Source: Bog-950 sp964615305
GTDB lineage: Bacteria; Bacteroidota; Bacteroidia; Chitinophagales; LD1
Assembly (NCBI GenBank): GCA_964615305.1
Contig: CAZTNA010000002.1
Coordinates: forward strand, 393,832-457,831
Direction: 5' to 3'
DNA length: 64,000 nucleotides
Part shown: positions 17,523-25,623 of the stretch, in pieces
Layout of the letters: each line of letters opens with the position of its first letter
Position numbering within the stretch: the stretch's first letter is position 1
Notes under the pieces: generated by a model
Seen by the model: the letters and a program-made list of their open reading frames with translations, nothing else
Told to the model about the DNA's origin: nothing
The model's database searches: none
Made by a program: the position numbers and the translations under genes

Positions 17523-19571
17523 TTATTCTCCGTAAAATAGTTTCCCATCTAACTCACCCACAATTTTAAACTCTGTTCTTCTATTTAACTGGTGGCAAGA
17601 ACAGTCGCCACTTTGATCTTGAGGGCAATCAGCATATTTATTACAGTCGTCTAAAGTTTTGGTTTCACCATAGCCCTTGGCAGTAATTCGTTCTTTGGGA
17701 ATTCCCTTATCGTTAATCAAGTAGCTGACACAACTCTCTGCACGTTTTTGCGAAAGGTTCAAGTTGTATTCGTCACTACCACGAACATCGGTATGCGAAC
17801 TGAGTTCAATAATTATTGTTGGGTTTTCAATAAGGATATTATAAAGAGTATCAAGAGTAGTTTTTGACTCTACACGCAGATCCCACTTATCAAAATCATA
17901 GTAAATGTTGTTGAGGCGGTAAGCTTTGTTTTTCTCTAGTTTTTTTAAAAAAATATCTACTACCTGAGTATCGCTTTGGGTTAAACCAACTGTGGCGAAC
18001 TGTTGCGATGAAGCAAAGTATCCATCTAAACTTGCGCTTACCTTATACAACTTATCAGGTTTCAGGTTAAAAAAATATGGAGTTTCACCTCTTGAACTAT
18101 CTGTTGCTATAATTAAATCAGTTTCGGTAGTTTTATCTCCCCGCAGCGATAGATTAACAGCTGCGCCTGTAAGTGCTTGTTTTGTAGCATCATCAATCAC
18201 GCGACCTTTCACCGCTAAAAAGAACCTTCGGTCGTACTTGTAACTGAATATATCAAAGCAACAAGTTTTTCCGCGCACAGAAAAAATACCCGGACGGTTA
18301 CTTACCAAATATCCTTCTTCATTACTCTTACCAAACCTAAAGTAGTTATCATCGCATGAAGAGTTGAAAGGAGCTCCAAGGTTTTCAGCACTGTTATTAA
18401 ACTTACCTGTAACATCACACTGTGTTTTAAAAACATCTGCACCTCCCATGCTAATAAAGCCGTTGCTGCTGAAATACAGCGTTAAACTTTTAGAATCATA
18501 AAACGGAGTAACCTCATCGCGATCTGTATTTACTTTACTACCCAGATTTCGTGGCGTTCCAAATTCACCCTTCTTATTTACAGTACTAGAGTAAATATCA
18601 GTGCCGCCTCTGCCCCCTTCTCGATTCGAAACAAAATACAGAACATCACTACCATTAGCCCCTTTTGCATAAAAAGGTTGAGTATTGGATGAACCTTTCA
18701 GATTTATTTCTTCACCTAATGGCTTCCCTGTACTCCATTCAGTGCCCTTCAACTCACTCATATATATATTACAAACCGGGCGCATTAAGCCACCATCGCA
18801 AATGGTGTAGAAAAACCGGGTACCTTCTTCATTAAATGCAGGGTTAGAAATATGTTTACCGTCAACACTAAAAGTTTTTACTTGTTGCTTTTCAGAGTAC
18901 GTTTCGCCTTTTAATTGGCTAGAATACATTTTCATCAACACGTTCTCCTTCTTCGCATCGCTCTTATCATTTTTTATCCATAGTACTGTGTCACTATTTA
19001 TAGAAGCAAAGTATAACACATCTCCACGTAAAGCAGGTGCCATGTCACCATAATTAGAATTTATCTCTTTACCTAAATGATTGATTTTTACAAAAGGGTC
19101 AGGCTTAGATTCTTTTAATGCAAAGTTACAACCATCAGCCTCAATACGTGCCCACTTTTTCATTTTGACAGCATCTTCTTCTTTGTAAGACTTAATAAAT
19201 CGTTTAAACATAGCGGCTGCTTCTTCGTACTTACCTTGCATTTTAGTAGTAACTGCAGCATAGTAAAGTGCAGTGGGGTAAAAGGTAGAATCGGCAGCAT
19301 GACACATTCCAAAATACTTCGCTGCATTTTCATAATCTCTTGCAAGCGAGTACGATTGTGCCAGATTAAACAGCACACTTTTCTCTTCCGGGTTGTTTTT
19401 CAGCACTTCCAGATATAGATCAGTAGCTGAAAAAATACTGCCTTCTTTAAATGCAGCATCGGCAGCAGCCATGTACTTTTTCTTATTGTATTTCTCGTCA
19501 GCCCGAGCAGAAGTCAGACAAAATATAAAAAATAAAAGACAAAAGACGATAGACTTAAGATTTGTTTTCAT
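17523..19571 (-). CDS. PorE-like outer-membrane protein (TPR, PD40 propeller, OmpA domain)
   Basis: The open frame reaches a GTG at 19583, but ATG 19571 gives a clean signal peptide (MKTNLKSIVFCLLFFIFCLTSARA) and 682 residues. Domains in order: TPR-like helices ~30-125; PD40/WD40-like blades ~180-430 (LYFVSNREGGRGGTDIYSS, LYFSSNGFISMGGADVF); a carboxypeptidase-regulatory-like fold ~445-545; and an OmpA/MotB peptidoglycan-binding domain at the end (IIIELSSHTDVRGSDEYNLNLS). This order matches PorE of the type IX secretion system, which links outer-membrane T9SS complexes to peptidoglycan, and also the OmpA partners of SprF. It lies 161 bp downstream of porP on the same strand, which supports the T9SS assignment. 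Confidence 0.88.
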   Translation of the reverse strand: MKTNLKSIVFCLLFFIFCLTSARADEKYNKKKYMAAADAAFKEGSIFSATDLYLEVLKNNPEEKSVLFNLAQSYSLARDYENAAKYFGMCHAADSTFYPTALYYAAVTTKMQGKYEEAAAMFKRFIKSYKEEDAVKMKKWARIEADGCNFALKESKPDPFVKINHLGKEINSNYGDMAPALRGDVLYFASINSDTVLWIKNDKSDAKKENVLMKMYSSQLKGETYSEKQQVKTFSVDGKHISNPAFNEEGTRFFYTICDGGLMRPVCNIYMSELKGTEWSTGKPLGEEINLKGSSNTQPFYAKGANGSDVLYFVSNREGGRGGTDIYSSTVNKKGEFGTPRNLGSKVNTDRDEVTPFYDSKSLTLYFSSNGFISMGGADVFKTQCDVTGKFNNSAENLGAPFNSSCDDNYFRFGKSNEEGYLVSNRPGIFSVRGKTCCFDIFSYKYDRRFFLAVKGRVIDDATKQALTGAAVNLSLRGDKTTETDLIIATDSSRGETPYFFNLKPDKLYKVSASLDGYFASSQQFATVGLTQSDTQVVDIFLKKLEKNKAYRLNNIYYDFDKWDLRVESKTTLDTLYNILIENPTIIIELSSHTDVRGSDEYNLNLSQKRAESCVSYLINDKGIPKERITAKGYGETKTLDDCNKYADCPQDQSGDCSCHQLNRRTEFKIVGELDGKLFYGE

Positions 19572-19732
19572 TTTCAAAATCACCTTGAATAATTGTTTAA
19601 ATCAAAAACAATGGAACATTCACAATACCGATTGCTGTTACTGACATTGATTAAAATATTCTTTACCAGTTCAATAATGTGTATCAGCATTCTATTTCTT
19701 ATCGTGTTACTATGATTTTTGTCTTTCATGGT

Positions 19733-20782
19733 TTACATCATAGGGCAAGGAACCAAAATAGGATAACTGAGTTTTTTCGATTTAATAAATCCTGTATAAA
19801 TAATAGCCAACTCAAACGCTCCGCGGCTTTGATTTGCCGTTTTAAGCGTTGAAGTAGTAATATCATACGCAAACATGGCGCGCACCCGGTAGTACTCCAC
19901 TGCAGCAGAAATTGCGGCTGCGTCTTTAACCCTGTACCACCCTCCTATTCCAACTATAGCATCACTCTTACCGGCTTTGATATGGTACTCAAATCCGGTT
20001 CCGAAGTTTATTTCCATAGCCTTGTTTTGATACTGGAAAATAAAATTGGGGGTTATGTAAAAGTTATTGGCTGCTTTAATTCTTAGCCCTTCATGCACAG
20101 TAAAACGCAGGGGTAGTTTTACAGTTTTGTCATTTAAAAAACTCTCTTTCGGCTGTACTAAATGATAAACCGTTAACCCTGTCATCATGCTTACCCTGTC
20201 GTTAAATGTAGATTGATGTAAAATTCCGGCTTGCATATCGAAGTAACCGGCATTGGCTTTGCCAAAATTTTCATTATTGCTTTGACCCAAGTCAAAGTCA
20301 GTACCGTTGAACTGCGAAGGAAACGCTATTTGCTGCCACTTTAAACTTTTATTGGTATAACCAAGTTGCACACCCAGCCCAATAAAATGGCGATGGTTTC
20401 TGTCTAACCCTTTGTGGAATGCGGCTGACAGCATACCGCTATTCATATTTATCTTACCATCACCACTTTGGTCGCCAACAAAAAGCCCGCCTACTGCAAA
20501 AATATCGTTCGGCAACAGCGTTTGAAGCAACTTAATGTCAAATGAAGCTGAATAGGTTGAGTAAACTGCAGGTGTAGTGATACTACGTAACTGGTTGCGG
20601 TAAATACCAGCCACGCGATAACTACCATCAAAACTTCCGGTAAGTGCCGGATTTAAATTAAGCGGACTGGCATAAAACATGCTAAAATGTATGTCTTGAG
20701 CTGAGAGCTTATTGGAAACAAGAATACCCAATGCTATAGCAGCAAACAATAGACAGGTGGCGAAACGTATAAGTATTTTCAA
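19733..20782 (-). CDS. Type IX secretion system membrane protein, PorP/SprF family, TTG start
   Basis: The 349-residue outer-membrane protein has a signal peptide ending at SAQ, followed by the hallmark DIHFSMFYASPLNLNPALTG and YRVAGIYRNQLRSI segments of the PorP/SprF family, and ends in a beta-barrel-like repeat pattern. The start is TTG 20782: an in-frame stop lies 15 nt upstream, the first internal Met is at ~35, after the signal peptide, and no ATG is available. PorP/SprF proteins work in T9SS secretion or in fixing specific cargo at the surface. With the downstream PorE-like gene this forms a common porP-porE pair. The genome may hold several paralogues, so PorP cannot be told from SprF here. 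Confidence 0.9.
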   Translation of the reverse strand: MKILIRFATCLLFAAIALGILVSNKLSAQDIHFSMFYASPLNLNPALTGSFDGSYRVAGIYRNQLRSITTPAVYSTYSASFDIKLLQTLLPNDIFAVGGLFVGDQSGDGKINMNSGMLSAAFHKGLDRNHRHFIGLGVQLGYTNKSLKWQQIAFPSQFNGTDFDLGQSNNENFGKANAGYFDMQAGILHQSTFNDRVSMMTGLTVYHLVQPKESFLNDKTVKLPLRFTVHEGLRIKAANNFYITPNFIFQYQNKAMEINFGTGFEYHIKAGKSDAIVGIGGWYRVKDAAAISAAVEYYRVRAMFAYDITTSTLKTANQSRGAFELAIIYTGFIKSKKLSYPILVPCPMM

Positions 20783-21075
20783 ACGACAAGCGGTTTAAAT
20801 GCGATTTGAAAATAGAATTTTTTTGAAGAGATAACCCCGAAAGCAATTAAATGTAAGCATAGAAACCCACTGAATAATGTGAGTCAAACACAACAGCAAA
20901 ACAATCACTTTAGTAATATATATATGTGTAATATATTTTAGTGTAGGCTACAATATTTGAGTTATTCTCAAGAATAATCACAATTTGTTTATATTATTTT
21001 GCTTGTCTAGGCATATTTTTCAGTTCAAAATATATTTTCGCGCCTGATTCTAAAAACTAAAACAAAAATAAACGT
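20783..21075. promoter_or_regulatory. Divergent AT-rich control region between porP and glnN
   Basis: This 293-bp gene-free stretch separates two divergent genes and is strongly AT-rich, with alternating AT runs around 20915-20935. A perfect inverted repeat, TTATTCT-CA-AGAATAA, lies at 20962-20977, about 100 bp before glnN, and is a candidate operator. I could not find a convincing -33/-7 pair at the expected spacing for either gene. TATATTTT near 21035 is a weak -7 candidate for glnN. No RNA gene or ORF is evident. Confidence 0.4.
20962..20977. promoter_or_regulatory. Perfect inverted repeat upstream of glnN (candidate operator)
   Basis: TTATTCT and AGAATAA form 7-nt arms around a 2-nt centre, about 100 bp upstream of glnN and 180 bp upstream of porP. 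The symmetry and short spacer suit a dimeric regulator site. The regulator is unknown, and chance cannot be excluded in such AT-rich DNA. Confidence 0.3.
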
Positions 21076-23268
21076 ATGTCAACCTCTCGTAAAAATGCCG
21101 TGCAAACGGTTGTTAACCGCGATGTAGTTCCACCTCGCATAGCTGGAACAAAAGTAAGTGAGTATTATGCCGGAAATGTGTTTAACGACACAGCCATGCG
21201 CGAGTATTTGAGCGAAGATGCCTATAAGGCGGTGAAAAACGCCATGAAAACCGGTACTAAAATAAGTAGAGAAATAGCCGATGCGGTGGCCGCAGGTATG
21301 AAAACCTGGGCTATGAACAAAGGGGCTACTTCGTACACACACTGGTTTCAACCACTTACCGGTCTTACTGCCGAAAAACACGACATGTTTTTTATGCCTA
21401 AAGGCGATGGAGCTGTTGAAGTATTTAGTGGTGATGCCTTAGTTCAGCAAGAACCTGATGCTTCTTCCTTTCCTAGCGGAGGTATCCGCGCTACTTTTGA
21501 AGCCCGTGGTTACACTGCTTGGGATCCTGGCTCTCCTGCGTTTATTATGGAAATTGGAGAAGGCAAAACGCTTTGTATTCCAACCATTTTTATCTCTTAT
21601 ACCGGTGAATCGCTTGACTACAAGGCCCCCTTGCTGAAAGCATCTCACTTTTTAGAGGAAGCTGCTTTACCTGTAGTAAACATGTTTGATAAAGAAGCTA
21701 CCCGTGTTACTGCTACATTAGGATGGGAACAAGAATATTTTTTAATTGACGAAGCACTTTTCTATCAGCGTCAGGACTTAATGTTTGCCGGACGTACTGT
21801 TGTAGGAGCTGCGCCACAAAAAGGGCAGCAGTTTGAAGACCATTACTTTGGCTCTATACCTGAGCGGGTATATGCTTACATGCTCGACCTGGAAACTGAG
21901 TGCCATAAATTGGGAATTCCGGTTCGTACACGTCACAACGAAGTAGCTCCAGCTCAGTTTGAATGTGCCCCTATGTTTGAAGAAGTGAACGTAGCTGTTG
22001 ACCACAACTCTTTGTTAATGGACTTAATGGAACGTGTGGCGCGCAGGCATAAGCTGCGTGTTTTGTTGCACGAAAAACCTTTTGCCGGAATAAACGGTAG
22101 TGGAAAACATAACAACTGGAGTTTAGGCACCGATACAGGAAAAAACTTGTTGTCTCCCGGCAAAACTCCCAAAAACAATCTTCTGTTTTTAACCTTCTTT
22201 GTAAACGTAGTAAAGGCAGTAAACGAGTATGCCGATTTATTGCGGGCTTCTATTGCCTCAGCTAATAATGACCACCGATTAGGTGCAAATGAGGCTCCAC
22301 CTGCAATTATTTCAGTTTTCACAGGTTCGTACATGAACGATGTGTTGAGCGAAATAGAAAAACGTGTGGCGAAGGGAAAGTATGATGAGCTAAGTAATGC
22401 CAACCTAAAACTCGACATCCATAATAAAATACCTGATGTAATGCTCGATAACACCGACCGTAACCGTACGTCACCCTTTGCTTTTACCGGTAACAAGTTT
22501 GAGTTTCGTGCGGTGGGTTCTTCGGCTAACTGCGCGTTGCCAATGACCATTATGAATGCAATCATGGGAAAACAACTTTTAGAGTTTAAAGTTGAAGTAG
22601 ATAAACTGGTTAAAGGCGGAGAAGGCAAAGAAGGAGCAATCATGCGTGTGCTTCGCCAGTATATTACTGACAGCAAACGTGTACTATTTGAAGGTGACGG
22701 CTACAGTGATGCATGGGAAAAAGAAGCCAAAAAACGGGGTTTAAATAATGTAAAAACTACACCTTACGCGTTAGATTTTTACAATACCAAAAAAGCTAAG
22801 GACGCCTTGGTAACAACAGGTATATACAGCGAACGTGAGTTAGAGGCCCGCGTTGAAATTCTTCATCATAACTACATTTTAAAGATTGATGCCGAAGCGC
22901 GTATTCTTGCAGATATAGCTACCAACCAAATAGTGCCAGCCGCTTTAGACTACATGAACACACTTATTACAAATATTAAAGGATTAAAAGACGTAGGTGT
23001 AGCTACTACAGCCACTAAAGCTCAAAAAGAAACTGCTGCTACAATTGCTATAAGCGTTAACTCTATAACAGAAGCTGTAATAAAAATGAAAGAAGCTGCC
23101 GAAAAAGCTCATCATGCAAAAACTACAGCAGATGCATCAAAAGCATATTGCGATAAAGTAAAACCTTATTTCGATGAAATACGCAAGCACACGGATTTGC
23201 TGGAAACCATTATTGACGATAAAGTTTGGCCGCTGCCAAAATACAGAGAAATGTTGTTTATACGCTAA
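21076..23268 (+). CDS. glnN: Glutamine synthetase type III
   Basis: At 730 residues this is the long GSIII form typical of Bacteroidota, which makes glutamine from glutamate, ammonia and ATP. Family segments are visible: WFQPLTGLTAEKHD near the N-terminus, the ATP/ammonia-site regions QYEPDA-like QQEPDASSFPSGGIRATFEARGY, TLGWEQEYFLID, HNEVAPAQFE, HEKPFAGINGSGKHNNWSLG, and FAFTGNKFEFRAVGSSANCA toward the C-terminus. It is cytoplasmic. A strong hairpin terminator follows the stop by about 20 nt, so it is likely a single-gene transcript. Nitrogen control is expected for this enzyme; the only visible candidate operator is the inverted repeat at 20962-20977. Confidence 0.96.
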   Translation: MSTSRKNAVQTVVNRDVVPPRIAGTKVSEYYAGNVFNDTAMREYLSEDAYKAVKNAMKTGTKISREIADAVAAGMKTWAMNKGATSYTHWFQPLTGLTAEKHDMFFMPKGDGAVEVFSGDALVQQEPDASSFPSGGIRATFEARGYTAWDPGSPAFIMEIGEGKTLCIPTIFISYTGESLDYKAPLLKASHFLEEAALPVVNMFDKEATRVTATLGWEQEYFLIDEALFYQRQDLMFAGRTVVGAAPQKGQQFEDHYFGSIPERVYAYMLDLETECHKLGIPVRTRHNEVAPAQFECAPMFEEVNVAVDHNSLLMDLMERVARRHKLRVLLHEKPFAGINGSGKHNNWSLGTDTGKNLLSPGKTPKNNLLFLTFFVNVVKAVNEYADLLRASIASANNDHRLGANEAPPAIISVFTGSYMNDVLSEIEKRVAKGKYDELSNANLKLDIHNKIPDVMLDNTDRNRTSPFAFTGNKFEFRAVGSSANCALPMTIMNAIMGKQLLEFKVEVDKLVKGGEGKEGAIMRVLRQYITDSKRVLFEGDGYSDAWEKEAKKRGLNNVKTTPYALDFYNTKKAKDALVTTGIYSERELEARVEILHHNYILKIDAEARILADIATNQIVPAALDYMNTLITNIKGLKDVGVATTATKAQKETAATIAISVNSITEAVIKMKEAAEKAHHAKTTADASKAYCDKVKPYFDEIRKHTDLLETIIDDKVWPLPKYREMLFIR

Positions 23269-23284
23269 AGTTTTTGAGTCAAAC

Positions 23285-23314
23285 AAAAAACCCGCTGAAT
23301 GGCGGGTTTTTTGT
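23285..23314 (+). terminator. Rho-independent terminator of glnN
   Basis: CCCGC (23291-23295) pairs with GCGGG (23302-23306) around TGAATG. The stem is extended by an A-run before it and followed by six T's. It lies just after the glnN stop. The flanking A/T runs make it potentially active on both strands, although the tRNA-Pro gene on the other strand has its own hairpin first. Confidence 0.8.
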
Positions 23315-23334
23315 TGTTGCATGCAAATATGTTA

Positions 23335-23369
23335 AAGTAAAATGGGAGTGGCGTATGCCAACTCCCATC
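23335..23369 (-). terminator. Terminator of tRNA-Pro
   Basis: On the minus strand, directly after the tRNA 3' end, TGGGAGT pairs with ACTCCCA with an inner GGC/GCC extension and an ATAC loop. TTTTACTTT follows. This fits an intrinsic terminator for the single tRNA transcript. Confidence 0.65.
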
Positions 23370-23373
23370 TTAG

Positions 23374-23447
23374 TCTGGGTGACTGGATTCGAACCAGCGA
23401 CCTCTTGCACCCCATGCAAACGCGCTACCGGGCTGCGCTACACCCAG
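23374..23447 (-). tRNA. tRNA-Pro (anticodon GGG)
   Basis: A 74-nt cloverleaf can be drawn on the minus strand: acceptor CTGGGTG/CACCCAG, D stem GCGC/GCGC, anticodon stem TTTGC/GCAAG around loop ATGGGGT (anticodon GGG), variable AGGTC, T arm GCTGG-TTCGAAT-CCAGT, discriminator A. CCA is not encoded. It decodes CCC/CCU. The gene stands alone between glnN and the BatA-protein gene. Confidence 0.95.
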
Positions 23448-23521
23448 AGAACCCATACCGAAAAACAGTATGCATTCTCTGGAGTGGTACATGGCGAGGT
23501 GAACTTCTCCCTCAGATTTGG

Positions 23522-23551
23522 CAAATATATTTCTTGAAACTATTCCTACAA
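23522..23551 (-). promoter_or_regulatory. Bacteroidota-type promoter for tRNA-Pro
   Basis: On the minus strand TTG (23549-23551) is followed after 19 nt by TATATTTG (23522-23529), a perfect match to the -7 TAnnTTTG consensus. The start site would lie about 65-70 nt upstream of the mature tRNA, leaving an unusually long leader with small potential hairpins. Confidence 0.6.
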
Positions 23552-23597
23552 GTTAATCGCATGTATTTGGTTTTCGTTTTCTGATATTTTAGCCCTT

Positions 23598-25622
23598 ATG
23601 CAATTTGTATTTCCATGGTTTTTGTTGGCATTGTCGTCACTAGCCATTCCAGTAATAGTTCACCTGTTTAACTTTCGCAGATATAAAACTGTTTACTTCA
23701 GCAATGTGAGGTTTCTACGCAATGTTAAAGAAGAAACTTCATCACGATCAAAACTAAAACACCTTTTGGTTTTGGCTTCTCGGTTGCTGGCACTTTTATT
23801 TTTGGTGTTTGCATTTGCACAACCCTTTATTCCAAACAAAAACAATAATTCTTCCTCCGGAAAAAAATTCGTGAGCCTTTATATTGACAATTCGTTTTCA
23901 ATGAATGCGGTGAGTAATGGAAATAGCCTTTTGGAGAAAGCAAAAAAAACCGCAAAAGAAATTGCAGATACTTACTCTGCAGACGATAGGTTTCAATTAC
24001 TTACCAATGATTTTGAAGGCAAGCATCAAAGATTAGTAGGCAAGGAAGAACTTCTGGCTATGGTAGATGAGGTAGAACCATCGGCACCGGTACGTACATT
24101 ACAAGAAATTACAGAACGGCAGCTCAATGCACTCAGTAGAGAAAATGGGAAAAACAAAACAATTTATCTGCTGTCTGATTTTCAAAAAAATATGAGTGAC
24201 TTTACACCCGACTCACTCACAAGCTACAGTTTGATACCAATGGCAAGCGATGTAACAGCAAATGTATATCTAGATACTATTTGGTTTAATGAGCCGGTGC
24301 AAATCCTCAACCATCAAGCTGCGTTAGTGGTGAAAATTTCAAATACAGGAGAGAAAGCCGTTGAAAATAATCGTCTGGTTCTAAAGCTAAATGGACAAAC
24401 AAAGGCTATGGCCGATTTTACCATAGAAGCTAATTCATTTATCTATGATACTCTTAATTTTCTCATAACTCAGCCCGGTTATAATAGAGCTGAACTTCAA
24501 ATTCAGGATTACCCAATTACGTATGACGACACCTATTTTATCTCTTTTAATGTAACTGAAAAATTGAAGGTAATTGCTTTGAGTGATAACGGCAATAATC
24601 AATTTACTGATGCATTGTTTATAGATCAACCGGAGTTTGATTTCAGATCATTAACATCTGAAGTGTTTGATGTTAACTTACTAAAAGAAGCTCAGCTTGT
24701 TATACTAAACAATGTGAGTAACATTTCTTCTCCTCTAACCGCGGCTCTTACTTCGTTTGTAGCAAATGGAGGCTCCGTTGCTGTATTCCCCGCACCACAA
24801 TGCAACACCGAGTCATATAATCGTTTTCTCACCGGCATGAAAGCTAACCCTATCTTAGATTTTGTTGATCAACCGCAAGATATAGCTACTATTAACTTAC
24901 AGCAACCTGTTTTTTATGATGTGTTCGAAAAGGTACCGAAAAATATGGGGCTTCCCCGAGCTAAAAAATATTACAGGTTTACAACAACTACCACCGGAAA
25001 CGAAGAGCCAATTTTAACTCTCAAAGACGGATCTTCCTTTTTCAGCAGATTTCCTTACCAAAAAGGATCGCTGTATGTCTGTGGCTCACCACTCAACCAA
25101 AACTATTCTGATTTGCCGGTTCATGGTATCTTTGTACCGCTCCTATATAAAATGGCAATACTCGATTTGCAAAGCAGTGCTATTGCACACTTTATAGGCA
25201 GCAAAACACGAATAGAAACAATAGTTCCCAAGAGTAGTGCCGATAAAGTTTACAAAATTTTTGGCGAAGGCATAGAGTTTATTCCCGAGCAATTTGCAGT
25301 TGAAGATAAATTGTTGTTAGGGTTAAATATTCCAATCGGAAGATCGGGCTTTTATAATCTGAGTTTAGAAAATGGTGATACAGCATCAGTATTAGCACTT
25401 AACTTCGATAGAAAAGAATCAGACCTTAAATTTTTTACCACTGAGGAGTTAAAAAATGAGTACCCACAAACAAACGTACAAGTAGTTAACGGTGCCTTGG
25501 CAGATACAGCCAATGTTGTAAAAGAACTGGATAGAGGAACAGCACTTTGGAAATGGTGTATATTCTTAACGCTTATTTTTTTAGCGACCGAAATAGCCTT
25601 ACTTCGTTTCTGGAAAGCGTAA
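23598..25622 (+). CDS. BatA-domain / von Willebrand factor A-like membrane protein
   Basis: This 674-residue protein has an N-terminal BatA domain: MQFVFPWFLLALSSLAIPVIVHLFNFRRYKTVYFSNVRFL, with two hydrophobic segments (about 5-20 and 55-78) bracketing a short basic loop. A vWA-like region follows, with FVSLYIDNSFSMNAVSNG (a DxSxS metal-site pattern). A long soluble part resembles the large N-terminal double-transmembrane proteins of Bacteroidota, and a C-terminal helix (WKWCIFLTLIFLATEIALLRFW) ends it. The family's function is not established; members occur near Bat aerotolerance or MoxR genes, but none of those is here. It is the first gene of a compact operon: the histidine kinase gene starts 1 nt after its stop. 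Confidence 0.88.
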   Translation: MQFVFPWFLLALSSLAIPVIVHLFNFRRYKTVYFSNVRFLRNVKEETSSRSKLKHLLVLASRLLALLFLVFAFAQPFIPNKNNNSSSGKKFVSLYIDNSFSMNAVSNGNSLLEKAKKTAKEIADTYSADDRFQLLTNDFEGKHQRLVGKEELLAMVDEVEPSAPVRTLQEITERQLNALSRENGKNKTIYLLSDFQKNMSDFTPDSLTSYSLIPMASDVTANVYLDTIWFNEPVQILNHQAALVVKISNTGEKAVENNRLVLKLNGQTKAMADFTIEANSFIYDTLNFLITQPGYNRAELQIQDYPITYDDTYFISFNVTEKLKVIALSDNGNNQFTDALFIDQPEFDFRSLTSEVFDVNLLKEAQLVILNNVSNISSPLTAALTSFVANGGSVAVFPAPQCNTESYNRFLTGMKANPILDFVDQPQDIATINLQQPVFYDVFEKVPKNMGLPRAKKYYRFTTTTTGNEEPILTLKDGSSFFSRFPYQKGSLYVCGSPLNQNYSDLPVHGIFVPLLYKMAILDLQSSAIAHFIGSKTRIETIVPKSSADKVYKIFGEGIEFIPEQFAVEDKLLLGLNIPIGRSGFYNLSLENGDTASVLALNFDRKESDLKFFTTEELKNEYPQTNVQVVNGALADTANVVKELDRGTALWKWCIFLTLIFLATEIALLRFWKA

Positions 25623-25623
25623 A

